Counted from the stretch's first letter, positions 39,519-50,537 are shown. The stretch: 64,000 bases of DNA from Cryobacterium melibiosiphilum (GCF_003602235.1 NZ_QZVS01000094.1:62001-126000), one strand, 5' to 3'. A program made the numbers and translations. Notes: generated from the letters alone by a model not told the origin.

Positions 39519-39916
39519 TCGACGGGCTTGAAGTTGAGCGAAATCGAGTTCATGCAGTACCGGTCACCGGTCGGCGTGCCGAAGCCGTCGTCGAAGACGT
39601 GGCCGAGGTGCGAGCCGCAGTTGGCGCAGCGCACCTCGGTGCGCACGGTGCCGAGCGAACGGTCTTCGATCAGCTCGACGGCTTCGGGGCGAACCGATTC
39701 GTAAAAGCTCGGCCAGCCGCAGTTGGAGTCGAATTTCGTGCCGCTCTTGAAGAGCTCGGCGTTGCACGCGCCGCAGGTGTAGACCCCGGCGCGGCTCTCA
39801 TCGAGCAGCTCGCCGGTCCAGGCGCGTTCCGTCGCGGCATTGCGGAGCACCGCGAATTTTTCGGCGCCGAGCTCTTCGCGCCACTCGCTGTCGGATTTTT
39901 CGATCTTGTAGTCCAT
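39515..39916 (-). CDS. msrB: Peptide methionine (R)-S-oxide reductase MsrB
   Basis: 133 residues from ATG at 39916, followed by MDYKIEKSDSEWREELGAEK. It reduces methionine-R-sulfoxide in proteins. Zinc is held by two CxxC pairs (YTCGACNAEL, VRCANCGSHL). The catalytic cysteine lies in RYCMNSISLNF; GWPSFYESV and HLGHVFDDGF are further hallmarks. Confidence 0.97.
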   Translation of the reverse strand: MDYKIEKSDSEWREELGAEKFAVLRNAATERAWTGELLDESRAGVYTCGACNAELFKSGTKFDSNCGWPSFYESVRPEAVELIEDRSLGTVRTEVRCANCGSHLGHVFDDGFGTPTGDRYCMNSISLNFKPVE

Positions 39917-40108
39917 GGGGGTCCCTTCGTTACCGGCGCGCAACGGCCGGTTCAATCGTCTCTCCAGCCTAAACTCGCGCGGGCTCCCGTACATTCCGTA
40001 CCCCACGAATGGGAGCGCAATTCTTGAGGCCCGGTCGCGGCCCTGCGGTGCGGCGGGGCGAACATCCAGCCGGGCACAAATAGGATGACGGGGCAGCATT
40101 GAGTATTC

Positions 40109-40483
40109 ATGATCAGCGAACAGGGGATTCTGGTGGCGAACGCACGCGAACCGCACGCCGCCGAGTCTGCCGTGCGAGAGGCACCAGTCGCCACGGCGTC
40201 GGCGACGATCGGCCGGGCCGAGGCCCGCGCGTCCGCCGAACTCTCCGAGCGCGACGTGTCGATTCTCGCCTTCGAACGGCAGTGGTGGCGCCACGCCGGC
40301 GCCAAGGAGCAGGGGATCCGAGCCGAATTCGGTCTCTCCGCCGCCCGTTATTACCAGGTTCTCGGCGCCCTGCTGGATTCGCCGCAGGCTCTCGCGCACG
40401 ACCCAATGCTCGTGAAGCGGCTGCAGCGGATGCGCGAAGTCCGCGCCGAGGCGCGGGCGCGTCGTTCGCTTCCCGTCTCCTGA
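40109..40483 (+). CDS. DUF3263 protein
   Basis: 124 residues. The C-terminal ~70 residues (LSERDVSILAFERQWWRHAG followed by AKEQGIRAEFGLSAARYYQV and LVKRLQRMREVRAEAR) are the DUF3263 signature, a small helix-turn-helix-like domain resembling sigma region 4. The N-terminal ~45 residues are Ala-rich and probably disordered. DUF3263 and LytR_C genes are commonly neighbours in actinobacteria, as here. DNA binding is plausible but not shown. Confidence 0.82.
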   Translation: MISEQGILVANAREPHAAESAVREAPVATASATIGRAEARASAELSERDVSILAFERQWWRHAGAKEQGIRAEFGLSAARYYQVLGALLDSPQALAHDPMLVKRLQRMREVRAEARARRSLPVS

Positions 40484-40549
40484 CCGTGCCATTCGCTGGC
40501 CCGCCGAATTCCTGAACCGATACCGACCGAGGACCACACCACACACACC

Positions 40550-41107
40550 ATGGCGCGCACCTATCCCCACGACCGATTCGACGATCTTCCCCACGGCAAA
40601 CGGGTCGGCGCACACCGTGCCCCGGCCAAGAAGGGCCGTGGATGGGTTCCGTTCTGGTGGGCGCTCGGGACGACTCTGCTGCTCATTGGAATCGGAATCG
40701 TCGTTCTGGTCACTCTGACGAATCGGTTGAGCTTCACCATTCCCGGGCTGCCGACGGATGCGGCCACGACGACCCCGACCGCGGAAGCCGTGCCGACCGC
40801 GGCACCGACGGTCGACCCGACGCTCAGCGTGACCGTGCTGAACGGCACCCCGGACACCGAGCTAGCGGCATCCGTCACGGAGATCCTCACTGGCGCGGGC
40901 TGGGACGTGGGTTCCACGCAGGAATCCGACGCCGACGGCGTGGAGAGCACCTTCGTGTACTATTCCGACGCCGCCCTCGAGGGTGCGGCTCGCGGAGTCG
41001 CCGCGTCGCTGCCCGCCTCCGAGGTCATCCTCTCCGATGATTTCGCAGAAACCGGCGCATCAATCACCGTGGTCGTCGGCAACGACTACCTGGTGGCGCA
41101 AGGCTAA
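40550..41107 (+). CDS. LytR C-terminal domain membrane protein
   Basis: 185 residues. A basic cytoplasmic start precedes one membrane segment (ALGTTLLLIGIGIVVLVTL). A Thr/Ala/Pro linker leads to the extracellular LytR_C domain (SVTVLNGTPDTELAASVTEI, GAGWDVGSTQESDADGVEST, GASITVVVGNDYL). The domain occurs at the end of LCP wall-polymer ligases but here stands alone. It is probably a wall-associated accessory. A short GGGG/CCCC hairpin with T-rich tail at ~41115-41138 may end the transcript. Confidence 0.8.
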   Translation: MARTYPHDRFDDLPHGKRVGAHRAPAKKGRGWVPFWWALGTTLLLIGIGIVVLVTLTNRLSFTIPGLPTDAATTTPTAEAVPTAAPTVDPTLSVTVLNGTPDTELAASVTEILTGAGWDVGSTQESDADGVESTFVYYSDAALEGAARGVAASLPASEVILSDDFAETGASITVVVGNDYLVAQG

Positions 41108-41295
41108 CAAAACTGGGGGTGTCAAGCCCCTTTTCTTTGGCAACAGCTTCGCTAACATCTGGAATTGGTCGTACATTTCGGTCGTTCGCGATACCTGCCC
41201 GGTACCGTTTCTGATCGAAAGCATCGCAGTCACTGCGGCAGGCCCGGGACAGCCAATGGGCGGTTGCCGAAGATATTTAGCAATAGGAGCATCAG

Positions 41296-41499
41296 ATGGC
41301 GAACGGAACCGTGAAATGGTTCAACGCTGAAAAAGGTTTCGGCTTCATCACCGTTGATGGAGGAGGACAGGACGTTTTCGTTCACTACTCCGCCATCGAC
41401 ATGAGTGGATACAAGGTTCTCGAAGAAGGCCAGCAGGTTGTCTTCGAGGTCGGCGCGGGGGCCAAGGGTCCCCAGGCCGAATCGGTCCGTCCGGCCTGA
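41296..41499 (+). CDS. cspA: Cold-shock protein CspA
   Basis: 67 residues, ATG with AGGAG seven bases upstream. Five-stranded OB fold with RNP1 KGFGFITVD and RNP2 VFVHYSAI. It binds single-stranded RNA/DNA and prevents secondary structure. The 188 bases upstream (41108-41295) form a long untranslated region typical of cold-regulated csp mRNAs; no specific fold was confirmed there. Confidence 0.95.
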   Translation: MANGTVKWFNAEKGFGFITVDGGGQDVFVHYSAIDMSGYKVLEEGQQVVFEVGAGAKGPQAESVRPA

Positions 41500-41565
41500 C
41501 AGTAGAGAATTACGCACCGATGCGGCACTGACGGTAATGCATCGCTGTTTGGGGCACGCCCCCGA

Positions 41566-41597
41566 CTAACGCCGCCCGCACCCGCGGGCGGCGTTAG
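41566..41597. terminator. Perfect 14-bp hairpin between cspA and the DUF3048 gene
   Basis: CTAACGCCGCCCGC pairs exactly with GCGGGCGGCGTTAG around ACCC. No T run follows. It ends four to ten bases before the possible downstream GTG starts, so it may also affect that gene's initiation. Confidence 0.7.
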
Positions 41598-41606
41598 GGT
41601 GTGGGG

Positions 41607-42680
41607 GTGAAGAATTTCCTGACCTCTCGCCGCCCCGCCCGCCCGCGTCGTCGCACTGCGGCGTGGATCGTGGCCGCGGTGGTGCCAGCGGTGCTTCTGA
41701 GCGGATGCACCGGCGCAGATCCGGTGCCGACCGGTTCGCCGACGAGTTCCTCGTCGACCTGGGAATCCACCTACGTGGCCCCGGCAGCCACCAAGCTGTC
41801 CGCCCTGCGCGGGGTGACCGTGCCGGCGGACAGCCTCATGAATCCGGCGTTGTCAGCGAAGATCGACAACCACGAGGCGGCGCGGCCCCAGATCGGCCTG
41901 GAGCGCGCCGACATCGTCTTTGAAGAGCTGGTCGAGGGTGGTCTGACCCGGTACCTCGGCGTCTGGCAGTCCGACATTCCGGACACGCTCGGTCCGGTGC
42001 GGTCGATCCGGCCGATGGATCCTGACATCATGACCCCGTTCGGCGGGATCGCAGCCTATTCCGGCGGCCAGCAGCAGTTCCTCGACATGATGCAGGCCAC
42101 CCCGCTCCTCAGCGTGATCTTCGACTATGACACGACCGGCCTGTTCTCCCGCAGTAGCGACAGGTCGGCGCCGCACAACGTGATCCTGCAGTCGGCTCGG
42201 GTCATATCGGAACACTCCGACCTCGCACCGCCCGCGCAACAGTTCGCCTACGCGCCGACCGTTGCGGCGTCATCCGCCGTCATCGATGGCACGCCGATCA
42301 GCGCTATCAACGCCAGATTCTCCAATTCGCGCTTTCCCAGCTGGGCGTGGAACGCGGAGGCCCAGAGCTACCTCCGTTCCCAGGAAGGGTCGGCCGATTT
42401 CGACAGCAACGGCACCCAGTTGCGCTCCACCAACGTCGTGGTGATGCGCGTGGACATTGACGACACCTTCGGTGCGGTGCCCAAGACCACCATGGTCGGG
42501 TCGGGGGATGCCTCGGTTTCAACGGGGGGCAAGGCGATTCACGCGACCTGGAGCAAAGCCTCGCAGGCCGACTCGGTTCGTCTGATCGACGACAAGGGGG
42601 TCACGATTCGCCTTGCCCCGGGCAACACCTGGATCGAGCTCGTTCCGAACGGACGCGGTTCATTCGAACTCGTTCCCTGA
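41607..42680 (+). CDS. DUF3048 lipoprotein (YerB-like)
   Basis: About 357 residues from GTG at 41607; GTG at 41601 is an equal alternative. The signal region has an Arg-rich start and a lipobox (PAVLLSGCTG). DUF3048 motifs: NPALSAKIDNHEAARPQIGL, DIVFEELVEGGLTRYLGVWQ, PVRSIRPMDPDI and later FSNSRFPSWAWN, with a C-terminal half that ends in WIELVP. Membrane-attached extracytoplasmic protein of unknown function; sometimes suggested to be wall-related. The region between it and groEL holds only the heat-shock promoter. Confidence 0.8.
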   Translation: MKNFLTSRRPARPRRRTAAWIVAAVVPAVLLSGCTGADPVPTGSPTSSSSTWESTYVAPAATKLSALRGVTVPADSLMNPALSAKIDNHEAARPQIGLERADIVFEELVEGGLTRYLGVWQSDIPDTLGPVRSIRPMDPDIMTPFGGIAAYSGGQQQFLDMMQATPLLSVIFDYDTTGLFSRSSDRSAPHNVILQSARVISEHSDLAPPAQQFAYAPTVAASSAVIDGTPISAINARFSNSRFPSWAWNAEAQSYLRSQEGSADFDSNGTQLRSTNVVVMRVDIDDTFGAVPKTTMVGSGDASVSTGGKAIHATWSKASQADSVRLIDDKGVTIRLAPGNTWIELVPNGRGSFELVP

Positions 42681-42706
42681 ACACCCCCGAGTCCCTCCCC
42701 GTTCAC

Positions 42707-42735
42707 TTGCACTCTCAGCACCAGAGTGCCAGAAT
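42707..42735 (+). promoter_or_regulatory. groEL promoter overlapping upstream CIRCE-like operator
   Basis: -35 TTGCAC (42707-42712) and -10 CAGAAT (42730-42735), 17 bases apart. The same bases form an imperfect CIRCE: TTGCACTC, nine bases, GAGTGCCA (42707-42731). Confidence 0.7.
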
Positions 42736-42739
42736 TGAG

Positions 42740-44438
<1,699 letters not shown>

Positions 44439-44474
44439 TCCGCCAGTAATACCAGCAGTACCCGCACGAAAAAA

Positions 44475-44507
44475 AGTGGGCGTCTCCTTCGGGAGACGCC
44501 CACTTTT
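44475..44507 (+). terminator. Terminator of groEL
   Basis: AGTGGGCGTCTCC and GGAGACGCCCACT form a perfect 13-bp stem with a TTCG tetraloop, A-rich before and TTTT after; active in both directions. Confidence 0.95.
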
Positions 44508-44539
44508 GTGTGCCCGTGCCGGCCCGTGACCCCAACCGG

Positions 44540-44602
44540 CCGCGAGAGCGGACGAATCGTTGGTTGGCCCCGCTGAGACCGACGATTCACCCGCTTTCGC
44601 GG
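44540..44602. repeat. Palindromic element CCGCGAGAGCGG ... CCGCTTTCGCGG
   Basis: Arms 44540-44563 and 44579-44602 are complementary at 20 of 24 positions (core GAATCGT/ACGATTC) with a 15-base loop. Further GCTCTCGCG/CGCTCTCGCGAG pieces lie at ~44712-44765. This is the main content of the 44508-44774 gap. Confidence 0.65.
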
Positions 44603-44774
44603 CAGCGAGTGTGTGTGGGAGCGGGTAAGCGCGCCCGGTCTCGGTGGCGGCTACGGTAACCGGCGTAGCGGCTGCCCGTATCGGGCGCGCTCGTGGTTGT
44701 GGGCCGGGACATCCGCCGCCGCTCTCGCGGAAACGGATGCCCGTGTTTCCCCGCTCTCGCGAGGGTGGGACGGT

Positions 44775-46379
44775 TTATGCGGTGGTGAGGGCGGCGGTGC
44801 GGGTGGCTTTGACGAGCTGGGCGCAGCGTTCGCCGATCATCATGGTGGTGATGTTGGGGTTGACGGTGACGAGTTCGGGCATGATGGAGGCGTCGGCGAC
44901 GCGGAGGCCGGTGACGCCCTTGACACGCAGCTCGGGGTCGAGCGGCGATCCAAGGTCGTCGATCGCGCCCATGCGCACGGTGCCGGCGGGGTGGTAGACG
45001 GTGTTGTGGGTTTTCTCGATGTAGTCGGTGATCTCGGCATCCGTCTGCACGCCATCGCCCGGGTAGAGTTCAACGCCGGCCCACTCGGCCATCGCGGGCT
45101 GCGCCACGATTTCGCGGGCTTTGCGGATGCCGGCGATCATCACCCGCATGTCGTGCGGATCGGTGAAGTACTGCGGGTCGACCATGGGCTTGTCGCGGTA
45201 GTCGCTTGAGCGCAGCTTCACCGTGCCGCGGGAGCGGGCGTGGGTGACGTTCGGAGTGAGGCAGAAGCCGTTCTCTGTGGTCGGGTAACCCTGGCGCATG
45301 GTGTGCATGTCGAAGGGCACCGAGCCGTAGTGGAACATGAGGTCGGGGCGGTCGAGGCCGTCTTCGGTGGTCGTGAAGATGCCGGCTTCCCACCACTGGG
45401 TGGAGGTGTCGGTCATCGGCTGCTTGGCTTCCCACTGGATGACGCCTTCGGGGTGGTCCTGCAGGTTCTCGCCGACACCGGGGGAGTCCACGAGTACCTC
45501 GATGCCGTACTGCTCGAGCTGCGCGGCCGGCCCGACGCCGGAGAGCATCAGCAGCTTGGGGCTGTCGATGGCGCCGGCGGAGAGGATGACCTCGGCGGTG
45601 GCGGTGAGGCGGTGGGTCTTGCCGAAGCTGGCGTCGACGACGTCGACGCCGATGCAACGCTTGTCGGTGTCGAAGACCAGCTTGCGGGCACGCATGTCGG
45701 TGAGCAACGTGAAATTGTCGCGTTCCATGATCGGGTGAATGTAAGACACCGAGGAGGATGCCCGGGTGCCGTCGGCCTGCCGGTTGATCTGGAAGAAGTT
45801 GGCGCCGTTGACCACGGTGGTGCCGGAGTTGAAGGTGGTCCGGGGAATGCCGGCCTGCTCGCAGGCGTCGAGCAGGGCGATGCCGCAGGGGTCGTTGGCG
45901 GGCACGTCCATCAGGTGCACGGGGCCGTCCTGGCCGTGGTGGGGCGCCTGGTTCTCGTTGGTCTCCAGCTTCTGGAACAGCGGGAAGGTATTCGCTGCCT
46001 CCCAGCCGGTGGCGCCGTGCTTGCCGGCCCAGTCGTCCATGTCTTCCGCGGGTGCCCAGAAGGCGATGCAGGAGTTATGGCTGGAGCATCCGCCCATCAC
46101 CTTGGCGCGGGCGTGGCGCATGAAGGAGTTGCCGTGTTCCTGCGGTTCGATCGGGTAGTCCCAGTCGTAGCCACTTTCGAGCAGCTCCATCCAGCGGTCG
46201 AGCTTGAGGATCGCGTCGACGCCGCGGTCGTCGGGGCCGGCCTCGATGAGGGCGACCTCGACGGTGGGGTCTTCGCTGAGCCGGGCCGCGACGGCCGCTC
46301 CGGCGGAGCCGCCGCCGACAACGATGTAGTCGAATTCGGTGGTGTTGAGCTCGGTGTTGGTCATCTGTGCGTTACTCAT
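44775..46379 (-). CDS. betA: Choline dehydrogenase, GMC oxidoreductase (BetA-like)
   Basis: 534 residues. FAD-binding FDYIVVGGGSAGAAVAARLS at residue ~16, GMC signature 1 near HARAKVMGGCSSHNSC and signature 2 SAGAIDSPKLLMLSGVGP. The C-terminal catalytic His/Asn pair lies in NTVYHPAGTVRMG and VNPNITTMMIGERCA. It would oxidise choline to betaine aldehyde. Last gene of betT-betB-betA; the context strengthens the substrate assignment, which sequence alone cannot prove. Confidence 0.88.
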   Translation of the reverse strand: MSNAQMTNTELNTTEFDYIVVGGGSAGAAVAARLSEDPTVEVALIEAGPDDRGVDAILKLDRWMELLESGYDWDYPIEPQEHGNSFMRHARAKVMGGCSSHNSCIAFWAPAEDMDDWAGKHGATGWEAANTFPLFQKLETNENQAPHHGQDGPVHLMDVPANDPCGIALLDACEQAGIPRTTFNSGTTVVNGANFFQINRQADGTRASSSVSYIHPIMERDNFTLLTDMRARKLVFDTDKRCIGVDVVDASFGKTHRLTATAEVILSAGAIDSPKLLMLSGVGPAAQLEQYGIEVLVDSPGVGENLQDHPEGVIQWEAKQPMTDTSTQWWEAGIFTTTEDGLDRPDLMFHYGSVPFDMHTMRQGYPTTENGFCLTPNVTHARSRGTVKLRSSDYRDKPMVDPQYFTDPHDMRVMIAGIRKAREIVAQPAMAEWAGVELYPGDGVQTDAEITDYIEKTHNTVYHPAGTVRMGAIDDLGSPLDPELRVKGVTGLRVADASIMPELVTVNPNITTMMIGERCAQLVKATRTAALTTA

Positions 46380-46418
46380 GTGGTTCCGTTCTCCTTGCAG
46401 GTGCGCTTGCAGGTGCGG

Positions 46419-47933
46419 TCAGCGTGCCGCGAACCAGCCGGTGACCGACGGGTTGATGTTCTGGTAGATATGCTTGGCCTCCTGGTACTCGGAGAGGCCG
46501 CTCGGGCCGAGCTCGCGGCCGACGCCGGACTGTCCGTAGCCGCCCCATTCCGCCTGCGGCAGGTAAGGGTGGAAATCGTTGATCCAGACCGTGCCGTGGC
46601 GCAGGCGCTTGGCGATGCGCTGGGCGCGGCCGGCGTTCTCCGTCCAGACGGCTCCGGCCAGGCCGTAGACGGTGTCGTTGGCGATCGCGACGGCTTCGTC
46701 CTCGGTGGTGAAGGTCTCGATGGTCACGACCGGGCCGAAGGCTTCGTCGATCACGACGGACATACCGCGGGTGACCTGGTCGAGGATGGTGGGCGTGTAA
46801 TAGAAGCCCTGCGCGAGGTCGCCCTCACCCCAGGTGCCGCCCGAGCGCAAACGCGCGCCTTCGGCCAGGCCCTTTTCCACGTAGGCGGTGACCTTGTCGC
46901 GGTGGGCGGCGCTGATCAGTGGTCCGGTCTCCGCATCAGGGTCGAACGGACCGCCGAGGCGGATCTGGTTGGCGCGGCGCACGAGCTCGTCCACGAAGCG
47001 TTCGGCGATGGATTCCTCGATGACCAGACGGGCGCCGGCCGAGCAGACCTGGCCGGAGTGCACAAAAGCGCCGTTGAGGGCGTTGTCGACCGCGGCGTCG
47101 AAATCGGCGTCGGCGAAGATCACGTTGGGGTTCTTGCCGCCGAGTTCGAGGGCGACCTTTTTCACGGTACCGGCGGCTGCGGCGGCGATCTTCTTGCCGG
47201 TTTCCAGGCCCCCGGTGAACGAGACGAGGTCGACGTCGGGGTGGCTGGACAGCGGGGCGCCGGCTACCGCTCCGGCTCCGAGCACGAGGTTCGCGACGCC
47301 GCGTGGCAACCCGAGGTCGTCGAGCAGTTCCATCATCAGGATGCTGGTGTGCGGGGTGAGCTCGCTCGGCTTCAGGATGAAGCTGTTGCCCGCGGCGAGG
47401 GCCGGGGCGATCTTCCAGGCCGCCTGCAGCAGTGGATAGTTCCACGGCGCGATGAGCCCGCAGACGCCGACGGGTTCGTAGACGATACGGCTGACGACAT
47501 TCTCGTCGCCGGCGTCCACGATGCGGCCGGCGTCCTGCCCGGCGAGCTTGCCGAAGTAAGTGAAACAGTTCGCGATGTCGTCCATGTCGATTTCGCTTTC
47601 GACGAGGCGCTTGCCGGTGTCAAGGGTCTCGGCGCGGGCGAACTGGGCGCGGCGCACGCGCAACTCGGCGGCCACGCGCAGCAGGAAGTCGCCGCGGGCC
47701 GGGGCGGGCGTGTTCGCCCAGACCCCGCCATCGAAGGCGACGCGGGCCGCATTGATGGCGGCTTCGGCATCCGCTGTCGTCGCTTCGGATACGCTGCCCA
47801 CGAACTCACCGTTGGCGGGGCAGCGGATGGTGCGGGTCGCGTTGTCGGCGGACGGTACCCAGGCCCCGTCAATAAACAGGGTGGCCGTGACGGCGCCGGT
47901 GCGGGCGGTCGGAGTGGTTGTCGTGTCGGTCAT
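46419..47933 (-). CDS. betB: Betaine-aldehyde dehydrogenase
   Basis: 504 residues. NAD-dependent aldehyde dehydrogenase with Glu in ALELGGKNPNVIF, catalytic Cys in NGAFVHSGQVCSAGARLV, the cofactor loop SFTGGLETGKKIA and the C-terminal NDFHPYLPQAEWGGYGQSGV. It converts betaine aldehyde to glycine betaine, an osmoprotectant. ATG lies in the last bases of betT (4-base overlap), which supports co-translation. Confidence 0.92.
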   Translation of the reverse strand: MTDTTTTPTARTGAVTATLFIDGAWVPSADNATRTIRCPANGEFVGSVSEATTADAEAAINAARVAFDGGVWANTPAPARGDFLLRVAAELRVRRAQFARAETLDTGKRLVESEIDMDDIANCFTYFGKLAGQDAGRIVDAGDENVVSRIVYEPVGVCGLIAPWNYPLLQAAWKIAPALAAGNSFILKPSELTPHTSILMMELLDDLGLPRGVANLVLGAGAVAGAPLSSHPDVDLVSFTGGLETGKKIAAAAAGTVKKVALELGGKNPNVIFADADFDAAVDNALNGAFVHSGQVCSAGARLVIEESIAERFVDELVRRANQIRLGGPFDPDAETGPLISAAHRDKVTAYVEKGLAEGARLRSGGTWGEGDLAQGFYYTPTILDQVTRGMSVVIDEAFGPVVTIETFTTEDEAVAIANDTVYGLAGAVWTENAGRAQRIAKRLRHGTVWINDFHPYLPQAEWGGYGQSGVGRELGPSGLSEYQEAKHIYQNINPSVTGWFAAR

Positions 47934-50077
47934 TTTGTTGCCTCGTCCGATTCAAAATCGGCTTCCCAATTGTCTTTGGCCACCTGGTCGTCGGCGAGGG
48001 CGGTGTTGCCCGGGTCTTCACGGTTGAGATGAAGAAAGTCGAGGTGGGTTTCGTAGTGGTCGAGCACGTCGGTGATGACCTGCTCCTTGGTGTAGCCCAT
48101 GAGGTCGTAGCCGTGGCTGCCCTCGAGGGAGAAAACCTCCATGCGGTAATACTTGCCGCTCGCCGACGACGACCGCACCGCGTAGGTCGGGATGTCGAGC
48201 TGCACGGGGTAGATCTGGTACTTGAAACCGCGCTCGTCACCCATCGAGACCTGCAGGTCGAGGTGTGGGATCTGCAGGCCGTCGACGAGGCCCTGGCTGA
48301 GGGTCACCTCGGCGCCCTGGGTCAGGAGTTCATCGTGCACTTCCTGCAGGGCCGGCAGGGCAACGCCCGAGACGAAGCGTTCGGTCTGGCGTGGACCGGG
48401 GTAGCTCATGGCGCGCTGCAGGCGCTGGCGCCAGTTGCGGCCGCGGGCGGGGTCGCCGGTGCGGCCCACGAGCAGGCCCGGCAGACTCGCGCGGTAACTG
48501 TCGCTCAAGGACTGTTCGACCCGCAGGGCCTTGTACAGCCCGAGCATGATGAGCAGCAACACGAACGAGAACGGCAGGCCCATGATGATGGTCGCGTTTT
48601 GCAGTGTGGGGATACCGCCGACGAGCAGCATCGACAGCGTCAGCACGCCCGTCGTGATCGCCCAGAAGATGCGCAGCCACTTCGGGCCGTCGGAGTCGGC
48701 ATCCTTCAGGTGCGAGGTGAAGTTCGCCATCACGAGCGCGCCGGAGTCGGCGGAGGTGACGTAGAACAGCAGCCCGGTGAAGGTGGCGACCGCGGCGCTG
48801 ACCGGAGCAAAGGGGAATTGATCGAGCAGGGAGTAGAACGCGCGCTCCGGCGAGTTCATGGCGACCTCTCCGAAGCCGGCGTCACCACCGATCACGATGG
48901 CGAGAGCGCTGTTGCCGAAAACCGCGATCCAGATCAGGATGAAGGCGAACGGAACGATCATGGTGCCGGCGACGAACTCGCGAATGGTGCGGCCGCGGGA
49001 GATGCGTGCGAGGAACAGGCCGACGAACGGCGCCCAGGCGATCCACCAGGCCCAGAAGAACAGCGTCCACCAGTTGAGCCACTCGTCGGGCCGGTCGTAG
49101 GCGAAGGTGTCGAGCGTCATCGCCGGGAAACGGCTCAACGTGTCGCCGATGTTGAGCACGATGGCGTCGAGCAGAAAGCTCGTGTTGCCGGCGATCAGGA
49201 TGAACAACATGAGCGCCACCGACAGCAGCACGTTCAGTTCCGAGAGGCGACGGATGCCCTTCTCGACGCCCGAGACGACGCTGATCGTGGCCATGATCAC
49301 GCTGAGGGCGATGAGGGAGCACTGCACGAACAGGGTTTCGGGGGTACCGAACATGAAGGTGAGGCCGTAGTTGAGCTGGGCGACGCCGATGCCGAGGCTC
49401 GTGGCGATGCCGAAGATGGTGCCCATGACGGCGGCGATGTCGACTATGTCGCCGATCGGGCCGTGGATGCGCTTGCCGAAGATCGGGTACAGGGCCGAGC
49501 GGATGCTCAGCGGCAGGTTCTGCCGGTAGGCGAAGTAGCCGAGGGCCAGGCCCATCAGGGCGTAGAGTGCCCAGCCGGTGATGCCGTAGTGGAAGAGGGT
49601 CCAGACCATGGCCTGGCGGGCGGCTTCGAGGGTTTCGCCCTCGCCGGTGGGCGGGGCGAGGTATTGGGTGACCGGTTCGGAGACCGAGAAGAACATCAGG
49701 TCGATTCCGATGCCGGCGGCGAAGAGCATCGCCGTCCAGGTGAACAGGCTGAACTGGGGCCGGGAATGGTCGGGGCCGAGCCGGGTCTTGCCGACGCGGG
49801 ACAGGGCCACGCCACTGACGAAGACCAGCACGATCGTGACGATCAGGAAGTAGTACCAGCCGAGGTTGACGGACACCCAGCCGACGACGGAGCCGATGAC
49901 GGCGCTCGCGTTGTCGGGGGCGAGGATCGCCCAGAGGGCGATCGCGATGATGCCGGCGGCAGAGCCCGTGAACACGGTTTTGTTGACGCGGGTGCGGTTT
50001 TCGGGCAGCCCGGTGGTCGGGTTTTCGGGCGGCGGAGTCGCTGAGGGCGACTCGGCGGCCGGGGGAGAAAGAGTCAT
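47930..50077 (-). CDS. betT: BCCT-family choline transporter BetT
   Basis: 715 residues with twelve membrane segments (~45-530). The BCCT signature GIGIDLMFFSVSEPVTQYLA and the aromatic FFWAWWIAWAPFVGLFLARI substrate box are present, followed by FTGLLFYVTSADSGALVMAN. A ~190-residue cytoplasmic tail resembles the osmosensing C-terminus of BetT. It imports choline with H+ or Na+ for the two downstream enzymes. No BetI-type repressor is adjacent. The gap 50078-50246 upstream has a CCCCGG/CCGGGG inverted repeat at ~50165-50183. Confidence 0.92.
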   Translation of the reverse strand: MTLSPPAAESPSATPPPENPTTGLPENRTRVNKTVFTGSAAGIIAIALWAILAPDNASAVIGSVVGWVSVNLGWYYFLIVTIVLVFVSGVALSRVGKTRLGPDHSRPQFSLFTWTAMLFAAGIGIDLMFFSVSEPVTQYLAPPTGEGETLEAARQAMVWTLFHYGITGWALYALMGLALGYFAYRQNLPLSIRSALYPIFGKRIHGPIGDIVDIAAVMGTIFGIATSLGIGVAQLNYGLTFMFGTPETLFVQCSLIALSVIMATISVVSGVEKGIRRLSELNVLLSVALMLFILIAGNTSFLLDAIVLNIGDTLSRFPAMTLDTFAYDRPDEWLNWWTLFFWAWWIAWAPFVGLFLARISRGRTIREFVAGTMIVPFAFILIWIAVFGNSALAIVIGGDAGFGEVAMNSPERAFYSLLDQFPFAPVSAAVATFTGLLFYVTSADSGALVMANFTSHLKDADSDGPKWLRIFWAITTGVLTLSMLLVGGIPTLQNATIIMGLPFSFVLLLIMLGLYKALRVEQSLSDSYRASLPGLLVGRTGDPARGRNWRQRLQRAMSYPGPRQTERFVSGVALPALQEVHDELLTQGAEVTLSQGLVDGLQIPHLDLQVSMGDERGFKYQIYPVQLDIPTYAVRSSSASGKYYRMEVFSLEGSHGYDLMGYTKEQVITDVLDHYETHLDFLHLNREDPGNTALADDQVAKDNWEADFESDEATK

Positions 50078-50246
50078 CTCATCCTTGGTGCTTTGGTGTG
50101 ACGTCTCGTCCAGAGTTGGCCGCGGTGGCGGCGGGGGGTACGACTGACCAGCCTAGCAAGCCCCGGTCCCGCGGAATTCCGGGGTGGACGCGGCGTCTGC
50201 CGCCGCATCCACCCGTGACGTCGTGCCCGGCGGGGGGTGCGCCGGG

Positions 50247-50537
50247 TCAGCGCGCGAAGAGCCGCAGGTTGGCCTGCTCGATCTCGGCGTACTGCTGGCC
50301 CGCCATGCCGAGGGCCTGATTGAGAGCGGCGAGGCTCTCCTCGATGCGTTGCTGGGTGACCCGCCAGTCAGCCACGGCGCCGTGGAATGCCGTGGCAGCC
50401 TGACCGGTCCACGAGCCGTCGAGGCCGCTGAGCTGCCCCATCAACCCACTCACCTCACCCTGCAGCCGCCCAATCGTCGAGCGGATGCTGCTGGTCGCGG
50501 TCATTACGGCGTCACTGTCTACCTGAAAGCTCGTCAT
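50247..50537 (-). CDS. WXG100 family protein (EsxA-like)
   Basis: 96 residues from ATG at 50537, with GAAAGG upstream. Two helices separated by the W-x-G turn (LDGSWTGQAATAFHGAVADW) are the hallmark of small type VII (ESX) secretion substrates. The residues YAEIEQANLRLFAR near the end could be the YxxxD/E-like export signal. No ESX machinery or partner WXG100 gene is adjacent, so it is an orphan. The gap 50538-50700 upstream shows nothing else. Confidence 0.8.
   Translation of the reverse strand: MTSFQVDSDAVMTATSSIRSTIGRLQGEVSGLMGQLSGLDGSWTGQAATAFHGAVADWRVTQQRIEESLAALNQALGMAGQQYAEIEQANLRLFAR

Noticed and set aside
39515-40615. Large N-terminally extended MsrB
   Set aside because: The extension lacks any domain, overlaps the divergent DUF3263 gene, and MsrB begins normally at 39916.
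46066-46080. Third copy of the GCAGGAGTTATG repeat arm inside betA
   Set aside because: Only 12 bases match, the second arm is missing and the bases encode the conserved HNSC stretch of the enzyme.
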